From contig CM066032.1 in NCBI GenBank assembly GCA_033557465.1, forward strand, positions 445,902,270-445,966,269: a stretch of DNA of 64,000 bases, in the 5' to 3' direction. Positions 21,390 through 31,660 of the stretch are shown here, in pieces. Positions within the stretch are counted from its first letter, which is position 1, and every line of letters begins with the position of its first letter. The position numbers and the translations under genes are program-made. The DNA comes from Ichthyophis bannanicus. Its lineage: Eukaryota > Chordata > Amphibia > Gymnophiona > Ichthyophiidae. The notes beneath the pieces are model-generated. The model was given only the letters and a program-made list of their open reading frames with translations. It did no database searches and was not told the DNA's origin.

Positions 21390-24300
21390 ATCCATCCTGA
21401 GGTCAAACTTGAAGCCGAGTGTCCAAGCCTGTTGCCTGTAAATCTCTCCTGTGGCTGAAAAAGTCCAACTTCGGCATTCTCCCATGTGGCTATCAGGTTG
21501 AATACTGAAAGTCACCACATCCACAGTAGGAGGTTGAAAGGCTCAGTTCCCACTTACCAGGATCCACCATGTTTCGACTTTATAAGTCTGCTTGCACTTT
21601 GCCGACTCCTGCTATGTGAGCTGCTGACACATCAGTCAGATGAACCTCTGCCCAACTGCTCAGTTTTATCACCTCATAAGCCATACTGTATGTTGATGTA
21701 GGACATTACCATGGCATTGTCTGAGAACATATGGACCATTTTGCCCACTAAAATAGAAAGAAACCTCCCCAAACCTACAGTAGGTGGATTACTCTAATCT
21801 CCAACCAATTGATCGACTAGGAGGCCTCCAGCTAGGATCAATGTCCCTAGGCCATCTGACTTAGGTAGTGAGCAACCTACTCTTCAGTTTGGTATCGTAG
21901 TGAATATCACTTCATCCGGTGCCTCCAGAGGCATTCAGACTATTAGATGACATTATTGCAGCCACCGCATTAACTGCTTCTTGGTCTCTGAGGGAAGAGG
22001 AAAAGTCTGGTTGAACAACTGAGAGCAGGGGGACAAGAGAGACAGCAGATGCCTCTGAAGAAGGTGCATGTGAGTCCTGGTCCAAAGGACCAGTTCTAGG
22101 GTCAACAGAATGGACCTTAGAAGTCTGAGGCAGTCCCAGGTCCAGGGATCTAACTGAGCACAAATATTACAGAGTTGGCTTTGCATGTTGAGGGGAGAGT
22201 CTCCGCTTTTTTCTCTCAGAGTAGGCCCAGATCACCTCAGACCAGTTAGTCCTTGAGCTCATTCTGGACAGTCATAATCAGAAGTTCACCAAATCTTTGC
22301 AAGATGCTTTCATGGAATCACCCTGTTGCTCCCTGGCAAAGAGAGCAGCCTAAGATATCCTCCAGTGCCTTCTTCGGAGGTTATCATACCATGCTCTTAG
22401 GAAAGCAGGTGCAAGGTCGGTAAGCCATCAATTTTGTGGTTTTGAAAAAAGGTGGGCCTTTCAGGCCCATTCTGTATCTGAAAGGGTGTCAACACAAAGC
22501 TCAAGGTTCCTTTGCTTTAATACTTAGAGCTTAAGATCGGTTATTACAGTGGTATGGTCAGATGAATCCTTACTCCTCTGGATCTTGTCAAAGGGATCCC
22601 TCAAAAGGGATAACTCCTTCGAGATTTGCTGCTGTAAAAGGAGTAGGAGAGAGCAGAACCCTTACCCATCCTCTGCCATCCCAAGTTTCTGTGCTGCAAC
22701 TTGTACAATGGGCACACGGCCTATCCTCTGGCTATTTCCAAGCCAGGTCCTTCATGAGTTTCTCCAAGTCCTCCCCAAACTAAGCCCTGCCCTTAAAGGA
22801 CAACTTACTATAAAGCAACTTGAATGCCATGTTCACTGATCAACTGTGCAGCCAAAGCAGCCGGTGCAATATTATATCAGCTGCTATGGAACAGCAGGAT
22901 ATACGTATCAGGTCATACAATGTGTCTGCCACAAAGGCAGCCCTGGATTTTGGCTTTGCTACCTCAGGTGAATCCAGAAACTGCTTGGTCCACTGCAATA
23001 GGGCTCTGGCCACCCTGCCAGCATAATGATGCCTGGAACCCCAGAGCTGATGCCAAAGATCTGTTCTTCAGAAGAACCTTGATCTTCCTATCATTAGACT
23101 CCTTGAGATTGGAATGGTCATGCACTTGGTCACAGCCATGATCAGGCTAAAAAGTTGATGCAACTCCCCTGGGATAGAGGATACCATCAAGACAGCACTC
23201 TAGTTGCCCCTCAAGACCATGAGCTTCTTCAAAAGCTCCAGAACAGGAAAAAAATCCCAATACATGCCTCAAAGCCTTCAAGATGGGGGTCTATGTCAGG
23301 AGTGGACTGCAAAACGTGGAGCACTACCACAGAAACAGCAATCAAGGCCGGGAGGTCCTCATGGTAAAACATATGAATCACTGCCAAGTCCTCCCCCCCT
23401 TTGAAAGAGAGAATAGCAGGAGACAGTGATGCTTTCTTGCTTTTACCCCAGTCTCCATCTGAGGACACCAGGACCAAACTCTCTGTAGCCCTGTCTAAGG
23501 GCAGAGGCTTCCAGGATGCTTGACACCCCTAGTCTCCGTGGAGAGGAACCTGCGTTGCCTTATGTCTCATAAGAGAGGACAGGTGGTCCACTGTAGCTAA
23601 TGCTGTCTGATAGCTTGGAGGCAGCCTTTGAACTGCTTCTGACCTGTGCTTCAACCCCAGAAGAAAAAGAAGCTAGGGCCACCTGAGACCTGCCACAGCC
23701 AAGTCCTACTTCCTAGGGAACAGCCAACCCTCACCTTCCCTGTTGGGTCCACGCTGCCATCCATTCCTGCTGGTGGGAATAATGTTGAGGCATGAGAACA
23801 CCAGTCAAAGCCAAATAAGGGTCCCGAATCTGCAGCCACAACCTGCTGTGAAGTGTCTGTGCATCTGGGGCACTAGGAACTGGCTGCAGAGCTAACGCAG
23901 CAGATGCCACAAGCAGCACACCTCGTGCTCCTGGTGGTGTGGCTGCAGCAAAGAAAAAAAAAGCACCTCTGTGAAAAGGGAGTCCCAATAATGTCCATAA
24001 AACTCCCTCCTCCCTCCCTCTGCCAATCAAGGAAGCTTGCTGAGGGCTTCCCCAATGCCACCGCAGAGCAACCTGCTTTATTAGCAATAGCTATTCCCAT
24101 ATAAGAAGACAGGGAACCAAAATGGGAAAAAATAGAATTGAAATACAAAACACAGAAAATGGAGGGGAAGGGTAGGACAGATGGGGAAGACTCTTACTTA
24201 CTGTCCCTGGCATGGGCTCCTGGGTGTCTACCTGGCTGCCTCTTCTCACCCACTAGCTGGAAAATATGGAATCATCAAGTTCCAGGTGGTGAGGGTGAAC

Positions 24301-24565
24301 CCAAACCTCCAAGATGGCGATAGGTCTACGTTTCTCTAACATAGGGGCCACATGGCCTTAGCTTGGGCCCAAGGAGCTAGACCAAAATTCAGATGCTGCA
24401 CCAGACCACACACCAACCATCTGCTGGAGGCAGAAAATACTGGAAAATTTCAGTGCTGCACCATTTATACAGGCAATTAGGTCACTGAAACTTGTTTTGC
24501 TCTGTCTCCATCTGCTGGCTGGGGGGAGGGGGGTCATAACACACTTGTCTGGATTGGTCTAGAAG
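21390..24565 (-). mobile_element. DIRS-type retrotransposon remnant, family C copy 2
   Basis: On the minus strand, RNase H/RT-like text (about 21760-21440, sharing the GCATTGTCTGAGAACAT and CCAACTTCGGCATTC phrases with copy 1 at 960-990 and 718-730) is followed upstream by Gag-like text through about 24000. The 5' end near 24520-24565 (CATAACACACTTGTCTGGAT, TGGTCTAGAAGGA) corresponds to 53460-53500 in copy 3. Frames are extensively broken. The YR part and the 3' terminal repeat are absent, so the copy is truncated at about 21390. Confidence 0.7.
22230..23600 (-). pseudogene. DIRS-C Gag-like ORF1 remnant
   Basis: Minus-strand text near 22810-22730 is equivalent to the Gag segment LPFKGRLLFGEALDKLVKDL of DIRS-A, and flanking parts match the decayed Gag of the copy at 52.1-53.3 kb. 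No frame remains open for more than about 80 codons. It is assigned by synteny with the other DIRS copies. Confidence 0.5.
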
Positions 24566-25314
24566 GATTAGAAATTAAATCTAAATGCAAATACTTATTT
24601 GTATAGCATTCGTAGGTGGAGGAATGGGGTAGATCATTAGTGCCTTGGCTTGACCAAACACCATCAGCAACCAGAGAGCTTGGAGGAGGGGTCAGAGACT
24701 GGCTTGTTTGGCTTCTAACAAAAAGGGCCTGATAATATTAGAAACTAGTGATACTAAATATATCATAGAAAAAAAAGAAATTGCCAGACAAATGGCGATA
24801 TCAGAAAAATCACTCTGCATCTTGGGTAAGGGAAGGCATAATGAAATTCATTCATATTGTAATGAAAATTATGACAGACCATGCAAGTAGGAGCAGGAGA
24901 CAGCCTAAAATCCCAGAGAAAGAATGTTTATTGGCCCGAGATACACAGGGCCCCTAAACTGCAATTTCCTTTAACAAAGCACATAAGTATTTTTATTCAT
25001 TCAATGCATATATGCTATAATATTTTCCAAATCATGTTTGGCTTAATTGAGCCCTTACTTTCTTTATGGCCATTTCAAAAATACAGTTGCACCTCTCTGA
25101 TTTAGAAAAGGAAGTGGTCTTAAGTGTTTTTGAAATCTCCTAGTGGCAAAGAATCAAAACTGAACCATAAAATTTCTTTTTCAACAGTTCAATGGGGTTT
25201 TTATAGCTATAACCATATTAAAATAAGTATGATGACAAAAGTAACCACATAAACTCGAACAAAAAAAATAACAAAGCTCACATGGATCGTCTCTTGCAAT
25301 AGATGCTAAATACA
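24566..25314. other. No gene recognised
   Basis: AT-rich unassigned sequence. The 60- to 74-codon plus frames at 24708 and 24881 have no family features. Confidence 0.4.
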
Positions 25315-25397
25315 TACTGTACTTGAATGTAACTCGCCTTGAATTACTACTGAAGATGAGAACTAAATCCCAAAATCCAATCCAAATAAAATTATAG
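25315..25397 (+). repeat. LINE/SINE 3' tail (AATCCAA type)
   Basis: TACTTGAATGTAACTCGCCT followed by TGAATTACTACTGAAGATGA and ending AAAATCCAATCCAAATAAA is a LINE-like 3' tail with a short repeat. Its reverse appears at 18545-18590 and around the DIRS-A insertion site. Confidence 0.6.
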
Positions 25398-25539
25398 CCA
25401 AGGTACCATTCTTCAATGTAAAAGGAGAAGGCTCTGAATGCTTAAATAGTGTTAATGTCCAGCTATAAACAAAAGATGACACTGGATGAAGACAAAGATC
25501 ACTCTTGAGATCACCATCCCAACTTCCAGCAGGGACAAT

Positions 25540-26050
25540 CAGGGACCTATATTCAGTGGTGGTAGTCCATGCTTTTAGAGTGCTTGGCCTCTGCCCTTTA
25601 ATTAAAGCCAGATATTCAGTAGCAGAGCTTATCCAGTGTTCAGCGGTAAATATTCAGGGCCAGCTCCATAGTTGGTTCGGCGCCCTAGACAAACCTTAAG
25701 CTTTGTGCTTCCCCTGAGCTGTCTAACTCTAGCTTTGAATATCCTGTTCTTTGCTGTCCCCCCCCCCCCCCCCAGAAGCCACTGCTCTAGGCAGCATCCT
25801 AATTTGCCTAATGATAGGACCTGTCCTAACTTTATGTGGCGGCTTAGCTCTCTGGTTAGCAGCTGAAAATCCCCACTAACTGGAAAGCTGCCGGACAGCC
25901 CTCACTCTGCCCATAGAGTGCTCTGATTTTAATTGGGCATCTTTTCTGCAGTCTCTGACGATATTCAGCGGCACTATTGAATATCAGGATCCACACAGTT
26001 TGGTCAGTTAGCAGATCCTACTAACCGGCTAAACCCTTTTGAATATGCTC
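25540..26050. repeat. Unclassified ATTCAGC repeat, third copy, split by a MITE
   Basis: Phrases such as ATATTCAGTGGTGGTAGTCC, GATATTCAGCGGCACTATTG and TACTAACCGGCTAAACCCTT link this to 7195-7510 and 9985-10440. The element from about 25651 to 25811 interrupts it. It also holds a run of about 17 C at 25760-25776. Confidence 0.5.
25651..25811. mobile_element. Short MITE (CAGGGCCAG..CTAGAC type)
   Basis: The left end CAGGGCCAGCTCCATAGTTG with GCGCCCTAGAC, and the right end in reverse complement, CAGGTCCTATCATTAGGCAA with GCTGCCTAGAG, form imperfect inverted ends. It is similar in style to 7540-7606. The exact right boundary and the target duplication are uncertain. Confidence 0.45.
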
Positions 26051-26088
26051 CCCCCAGATTCTTTCTATCTCTCTATTTATATTCCAAT

Positions 26089-26689
26089 CAGCGCTTTACC
26101 TAGCCCTGTGCAAGTGGTGTAGCTGCACAGGGCACAAAAATAAATAGGGGCATATTTGGGGATACCAGCATTGGCTCCCTCCCGTGATGCCTGCCCTTGC
26201 CCCGCTGCCACTTTTAGGGTTCTCTTGGCGGCGGCGGGACCTCCATTTGAAAAAAAATAAAACATGCGGGTCTTTCCGACGCCGCGCTTCCATGCTACCC
26301 TGATCCACCTCTTCTAACCTATGCACGTGTCAGAGGAGGGTGGAAACAGACCAGCCATTCAAATATGAGTTTTTCCAACTCCACGCTTGAATGGCTGGTC
26401 TGGTCTCTCCCTTCTCTGATGCAAGCAAACGCCACAGGAGGGGGGATCAAGCCAGCATGCAAGCGTGGAGTCGGAGAGACCCACATGTTTATTTTTTTCA
26501 ATTGGAGGTCCTGCTGCCTCCAAGGAAACCCTAAAAGCGGCGGCAGGCAAGGGCAGGCCAGGTGATGAGCCCACTGGAGATATGAAGGTAAGAAGGGGAG
26601 ATGGCCGGGCATGGTGCAAAGGTCAAACCAGGTAAAGGCACCAAATGTGCAAGGCGCACAAGGCGCATTTATGGTTTGGTACGGCCTTG
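26089..26689. mobile_element. 601-bp foldback MITE, hAT-like, 8-bp target duplication
   Basis: Relative of 8869-9220. The left end is CAGCGCTTTACCTAGCCCTG and the right end (reverse complement) CAAGGCCGTACC. Flanking 8-mers ATTCCAAT (26081-26088) and ATTCTAAT (26690-26697) match at seven of eight positions. The interior is a long inverted repeat with arms of about 130 bases (near 26190-26330 and 26430-26565) around a smaller hairpin, CAGACCAGCCATTCAA / TTGAATGGCTGGTCTG, at 26348-26402. Overlapping frames here are by-products of the palindrome. Confidence 0.78.
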
Positions 26690-26697
26690 ATTCTAAT

Positions 26698-28090
26698 ACA
26701 TACATTTATAACCTACGGGAAGCCAGGACAGGTTCCCATGCTTTCAAAGAGACTGAATGCAAAAACGCACAATACCATTTAAGGTGTAAATTTCTCAGAA
26801 ACACAATTAAGTAGGAATCCCAATATGCATGGTGGTTTTCTTTAGAGCAGTCTAGTACATTCAAAGAGAACAAGTTATAATCATTTGGATTCTTACAGAC
26901 CACCCCTACATTCCTGACCTTGCCACAGTGGTGTCTTGCTATTCTTCTTAATGTGTCTTTCAACACTCAAACAAGATGTCAGCTATGAGAAAGTTACTGC
27001 CCTTTCCTTATAATGAACACCAGCGTAGGTTCCATACCACACAGGAATCCCAGTGTCTGCCTGATGAATGACTGCTCAGTGCAGCTTAACCTCCAAAAGG
27101 AAGCAGATGTACGGTACCTTAAAAGACAAGAGAATACTCTCTCAGAAAAACCAGAGATACATATCTAAATTATGCTTGCAAGACTATGAATAAAACTCCA
27201 AAGGGCTCGGTTTCAGACGCTTTTTCCCATCGGCAAAGAACTGTAGGAACCTTTTTGTCACACGGTGCCCTTTCTTTTGCCTTTTTTTTCCTCAGTTGCT
27301 ACAGCTCTCTTATAAATACTGTTTGACAACTGCTTCTTCATGAGGAATACAAAAAGATCACAGCCTCCGAATCGGAAAGAAATGAAGACCACCGTGTTAG
27401 CAAAAACACCTTGACTAAATCATCATCATGGGTCAATAAAAAGAGAAAAAAAATTTCTTCTGCGATGGACACGTAACTGGTTTCATAGTACATTTCAAAC
27501 AATTTGGTTTTAAACTGCAATTCTAGGATAATGCTGGCCGCTACTGTATTATACTACAAGCATCCAGAGATTCCGCCATTCATGCAAAATGTTAATCTGG
27601 ACAGCATGAATGTTAAATTTGTCTACAAATCAGCTGCCTGGAGTGCTAAAGATAAAGATGATACAACTCAAAATACAGTATAATCTAGTTGTCGATTAAT
27701 TAACTTACAGTACACTTAAAATAGCAACAAATGTTAAAGTTACTGATAATCATAACATGACTAATAATATGCATATGGATTTCTGGCACTTGATGTATTG
27801 ATTTCGACACTATACATAGATGAACACTAGCAGAGTTGCCTGAAAATGTCTTACAACAACCTATGTTAGAAACACAATGCAAACGTGGCAAAATGTTGTT
27901 AACTTTACATGCATCAATCCATACACATTTCTTTGTTTTTACTTTGAATGTGAAGCATTACATGCAACTAGTGTACATTAAGGCTTGATAAAAGTGTCCT
28001 GGTTTTAGCAGCCTAGTCAATATACTGTGAGGTAACGCATTCAATCCCATACTGCAAACATGCTCTACAAGGTGGGCAAGGAAGACCAGA
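26698..28090. other. About 1.4 kb with no recognised gene
   Basis: AT-rich, single-copy-looking sequence with no repeat borders that I can place. It is a candidate for host intron or intergenic DNA. Confidence 0.45.
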
Positions 28091-28096
28091 ACACTA

Positions 28097-28226
28097 TGGG
28101 GCTTGTTTACAAAGCCGTGGTAGCGGACTCCGTACGATATCGGAGCCGCAGCCCCATTGAATTCATTGGGGCCGCGGCTCCGATATCGGGCGGAGTCCAC
28201 TCCCGCGGTTTAGTAAACATGCCCCA
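28097..28226. mobile_element. 130-bp palindromic MITE
   Basis: Nearly the whole stretch is one palindrome. The left arm GGGGCTTGTTTACAAAGCCG through CGATATCGGAGCCGCAGCCC pairs with GGGCCGCGGCTCCGATATCG through GTTTAGTAAACATGCCCC, with the centre near GAATTC. It is close in length and terminal text to 45351-45478. A target duplication is not clean here. Confidence 0.72.
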
Positions 28227-28566
28227 TGTGTCACAACAAGACCTAAGAAAGTCATTTTTTCACTGCCATGCATATTTACCATCTTCTCGATTTAAGTTCC
28301 AATTCCTACAAATGCTGCATACTTTTCATTTCTTTCCAATCAACAGTGATATTTCAGTTAGAAAACTAATCACCCTTACTGACATGATACACCTCCATTC
28401 GCTACAACAGCATCAGGAACTGCTTAAAAGATAAAAAGCAGAGAGTAGGGCTAAATGGCTAATTTTTGCAATGGAGAAAGGTGAATAGTGGAGTAATCCA
28501 GGGATGTGTGCTGGGCTCACTGTTTTTTTAACTTCTTCATAAATGACCTGGAAATGGGAATAACAA

Positions 28567-30221
28567 CAAGCCGAATCGTACAGACCAATAGCTAGTATTC
28601 CTATACTAGCAAAGATATTAGAGAAAGAGGTCCAAAGGCAAATCCAGGATCATATAGACTCCACAGCGCCCTTGGATCATTGCCAACACGGGTTTAGAGA
28701 GTACCATGGAGTAGAGACACTTCTCACCTTCTTATTCAATAACATTTTCACAGGCATTGACAACATCCGACAAGGCTTTGTGCTCATCTTTTTAGACATC
28801 GCTGCAGCCTTTGACTCGGTTCATCATGAGATTCTCCTCGGGCGACTGAAAGAAAAGGGAATTTGTAATACCGCGCTCAATTGGTGCAGTTCCTATCTAA
28901 ATGGCCGACATCAATATGTTAAATCTGGAGCAGAAGAGTCGAAACAATTCCATCAAACACAAGGTGTGCCGCAGGGATCCTCATTGTCATCTTTACTATT
29001 CAACATTTACATGCAGCCCATCTGCAACATCATTAGATCATTTAACGTGAGCTGTCTGATATATGCAGACGACATCCTACTATATATGCCTTTTTCAACC
29101 GTTCAAATGGACCTTACACCTCTTATAGAATGCTTCAATACCATATCGGATTGGCTACAAGCACAAAACCTCCGCATCCAGCACAAGAAAACGGAGGTAT
29201 TGTTCATCGCTAGAGACCCAGATTTTACCCCACCGACACATATAAAGGTAAAGGAAGCGGAATTACAAACCAAAGAAACAATAAAATACCTGGGGATCAC
29301 CTTAGACCAACATCTGGACATGAAATGTCATATAAGCAACATTGTCAAAGCAGTCTATTTTAAAATCCGTTCACTCAGACATCTGCGCTCCCTACTGGAG
29401 CCAGATGATTTCCGGACCATATACCAAGCACTGATCCTGCCGCACTTTGACTTTGCCAATTCCATCCTACAAGGTCTCCCGCAATCCACACTAAACCCGC
29501 TACAACTGGCCATGAATGCTGCAGCAAGGATTCTTCATGGAGCCTCCAGAAGAGACCACGTGACTCCGATATTAAAACAGCTTCATTGGTTACCTATACA
29601 CGGAAGGATTATCTTCAAAACATTAATCCTCTCATTCAAGGCAATCAAGCGCCTTTCCTCCACAGCGCTTACGGATCTCATCCATACAGTGCCCCCCAAC
29701 AGAGCCAGGAGGTCAACAGCCCTAAATTTATTAGCAACCCCGAAGACCTTGACAAAATGCAATAATACAACAGCAAATAGGGCCTTCAGCCTTTACGTCC
29801 CCAAATGTTGGAATGCACTCCCACCAGACATTCGAGCTATAACAGACCTGACCCAATTCAGGAAGGCAATCAAATATCACCTCTTCCTTCAATACTACCC
29901 AACCAGCGATGAATTTAGTTAGCACCACCTAAGAAACACCGCCCTTTTGCAGCCCATACTCACAAGGTCTCAAGTATTCAAAACGGATTCATCATTTATT
30001 GTGCAATTCAACAATGTTATAGGAATTTACCTCATGTATATAGCATATTTCATGTAAATAGTTCATGTATATAGTTCAGCCCCTGTTATCCAAGTTTATA
30101 TTCCTGTTCGATGTAAAACCAAACAGAATGTGTGTATTGGTCACTTTGTTATATGTAAACCGCGCTGATACCGAATAGTGCGGTATATAAGCAACTGTAA
30201 TAAATAAAATAAATAAAAATA
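28567..30221 (+). mobile_element. L2-type LINE, 5'-truncated, young copy
   Basis: It starts inside the RT domain and keeps an open frame to 29922. A roughly 300-base 3' UTR follows, with the hairpin GTAAACCGCGCTGATACCGA / ATAGTGCGGTATATAAGC and an ATAAATAAA microsatellite end. The same tail structure occurs in the copy at 61726-62885 and, in shortened form, in the SINE at 50500-50786. It interrupts a CR1, so it is younger than that CR1. Clade assignment (L2 or close kin) is from the protein text by memory. Confidence 0.85.
28582..29922 (+). CDS. L2-type LINE reverse transcriptase, 5'-truncated but open
   Basis: The frame has no stop from about 28582 (YRPIASIPILAKILEKE) to 29922. No initiation codon belongs to it, because the element is truncated. 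Numbering from the codon at 28672, palm motif A is LDIAAAFD (41-48), motif B is GVPQGSSLSSLLFN (98-111), and the catalytic box is YADD (131-134). A thumb-like YLGITLDQHL region follows at about 205, then a C-terminal domain with LWxx and W-NALPPDIRAI motifs. The enzyme would prime cDNA synthesis on nicked DNA. Without its endonuclease and N-terminus this copy is inactive, but the uninterrupted frame indicates recent insertion. Confidence 0.88.
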   Translation, partial: RPIASIPILAKILEKEVQRQIQDHIDSTAPLDHCQHGFREYHGVETLLTFLFNNIFTGIDNIRQGFVLIFLDIAAAFDSVHHEILLGRLKEKGICNTALNWCSSYLNGRHQYVKSGAEESKQFHQTQGVPQGSSLSSLLFNIYMQPICNIIRSFNVSCLIYADDILLYMPFSTVQMDLTPLIECFNTISDWLQAQNLRIQHKKTEVLFIARDPDFTPPTHIKVKEAELQTKETIKYLGITLDQHLDMKCHISNIVKAVYFKIRSLRHLRSLLEPDDFRTIYQALILPHFDFANSILQGLPQSTLNPLQLAMNAAARILHGASRRDHVTPILKQLHWLPIHGRIIFKTLILSFKAIKRLSSTALTDLIHTVPPNRARRSTALNLLATPKTLTKCNNTTANRAFSLYVPKCWNALPPDIRAITDLTQFRKAIKYHLFLQYYPTSDEFS

Positions 30222-31189
30222 TATAATGAGAAGGTGATTACATTTGGAGATAACACAAAATTATTCAAAGCTGTTAAAGCACAAGAGGATTGTGAAAAAT
30301 TGCAAGAGGACCTTGAAAGTTGGAAGACTGGACATCCAAATGGCAGATGAAATTTAATGTGGACAAGTGCAAAGTTACGCACTTAGGGGAGAACAATGCC
30401 AGAAAAAGCATTTAGGCGCCATCGTGCATAATATGCTAAAACCCTTCTACCCAATGTCAGCAGTAGCCAAGAGAGCAAATAGAATGCTAGGAATCATATG
30501 GAAAGGAATGGAGAACAATACCAAGGATATTATAATGCCTCTGTATTGTTCCATGGTGTGACTGCGTGTAATAGTGACATCTTGTGTGCAATTCTGGTTG
30601 TCATATCTTCAAAAGGATATAGCAGAATTAGAAAAGGTACAGAGAAGAGCCACCAAAATGGTAAAGGGGATGGAAGGATACCCTCATGAGGAGAGGCTTA
30701 AAAGGTTAGGGCTCTTCAACTTGGGAAAGAGATGGCTGAGGGGAGATATGATAGAGGTCTATAAATGAATGAATGGAGTGGAACAGGTAAAAGTAGATTG
30801 GGTGTTTACTCCTTTAAAAAGTAGAAAGACTAGGGGACACTCAATGAAGCTACAATGAGGTCATTTAGGAGTAATAGAGAAAATATATTTTCATTCAACG
30901 AGTAATAAAACTCTGGAATTCGTTCCCAGAGGATGTAGTAACAGCTGCTAGTGTAGCTGGGCTTAAAAAAGGTTTGGACTAGGTCCTTGAGTAAAGTCCA
31001 TAAACCATTATTAAAGAGGACCAGGGAAATGTACTGCTTACCCCAGGATAAGTATTGTGGAATCTGTGTATCTTTTTGGGAACCTGATAAGTACTTGTGA
31101 CCTGGATTGGCCACTGCTAGAAACAGGATACTGGGCTTGATGGACCTTGATCTGACCCAGTATGGCATTTCTTATGTTCTTAAACCCCT

Positions 31190-31660
31190 ATAATACCACT
31201 TGTGCTATTCCCATTTCAACCGATAAAAAGTTGGATGCAAAGAAACAAAGCTCAGTGATGAAGGAAAAAACCACCAGGATGGCACGGATAATAGTGGATT
31301 CTCCAGTACTAAGAAATACAGTCAAAGACCAAGAAAATCTGGCAGAAATATTACCCATCATATTGAGAGCCACAGGCCTCCTTAAAAGCAATTCGAAACA
31401 CACCCTGAAAGCTTGCCTACTCAAGTTTTATCTTACGTACTTCAGATGGAAGCTCTCTTTAGCACGATGTAAGTACTACAGTGCATTTAACAGTAAATTT
31501 GAGAGACCAAAATCATACTTCACACACCCTGGGTTTAGGAGTGAAGGTCATTACTGTCATGCTGTGTGCAAAACTAACCCATTTGGAGGGACTGTCCAGG
31601 AGAGATACCACTGTATCTATCAGATAATCTCAAAATTAATTTTTTAGGGAATTTGTAGAT
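31190..31660 (+). repeat. Unclassified interspersed repeat R2, copy 1
   Basis: It has a 161-codon open frame without a family I can name. Part of it (31445-31600, with GGAAGCTCTCTTTAGCACGA, AACAGTAAATTTGAGAGACC, GGGTTTAGGAGTGAAGGTCA and AACTAACCCATTTGGAG) matches the reverse complement of 44370-44520 at nucleotide level. A sequence present in two orientations is a dispersed repeat. The codons are probably not selected. Confidence 0.6.

Larger units (their letters stand above)
28415..31183 (+). mobile_element. CR1 LINE fragment split by an L2-type LINE
   Basis: 28415-28566 matches the CR1 RT segment LKDRKQRVGLNGQF..NDLE (as at 58900-59046). The CR1 resumes at about 30222 with text equivalent to 59050 onward (ATTATTCAAAGCTGTTAAAG and so on), through the C-terminal domain (30574-30990), to the 3' tail CCAGTATGGCATTTCTTATG at about 31157-31183. 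Frames are broken throughout. The inserted L2 occupies 28567-30221. AATAAC and ATAATG on either side may be the remains of a duplication. Confidence 0.88.

Noticed and set aside
31162..31647. Host exon candidate
   Set aside because: Part of the sequence recurs inverted near 44.4 kb, so it is a dispersed repeat, and no splice-site-bounded frame was seen.
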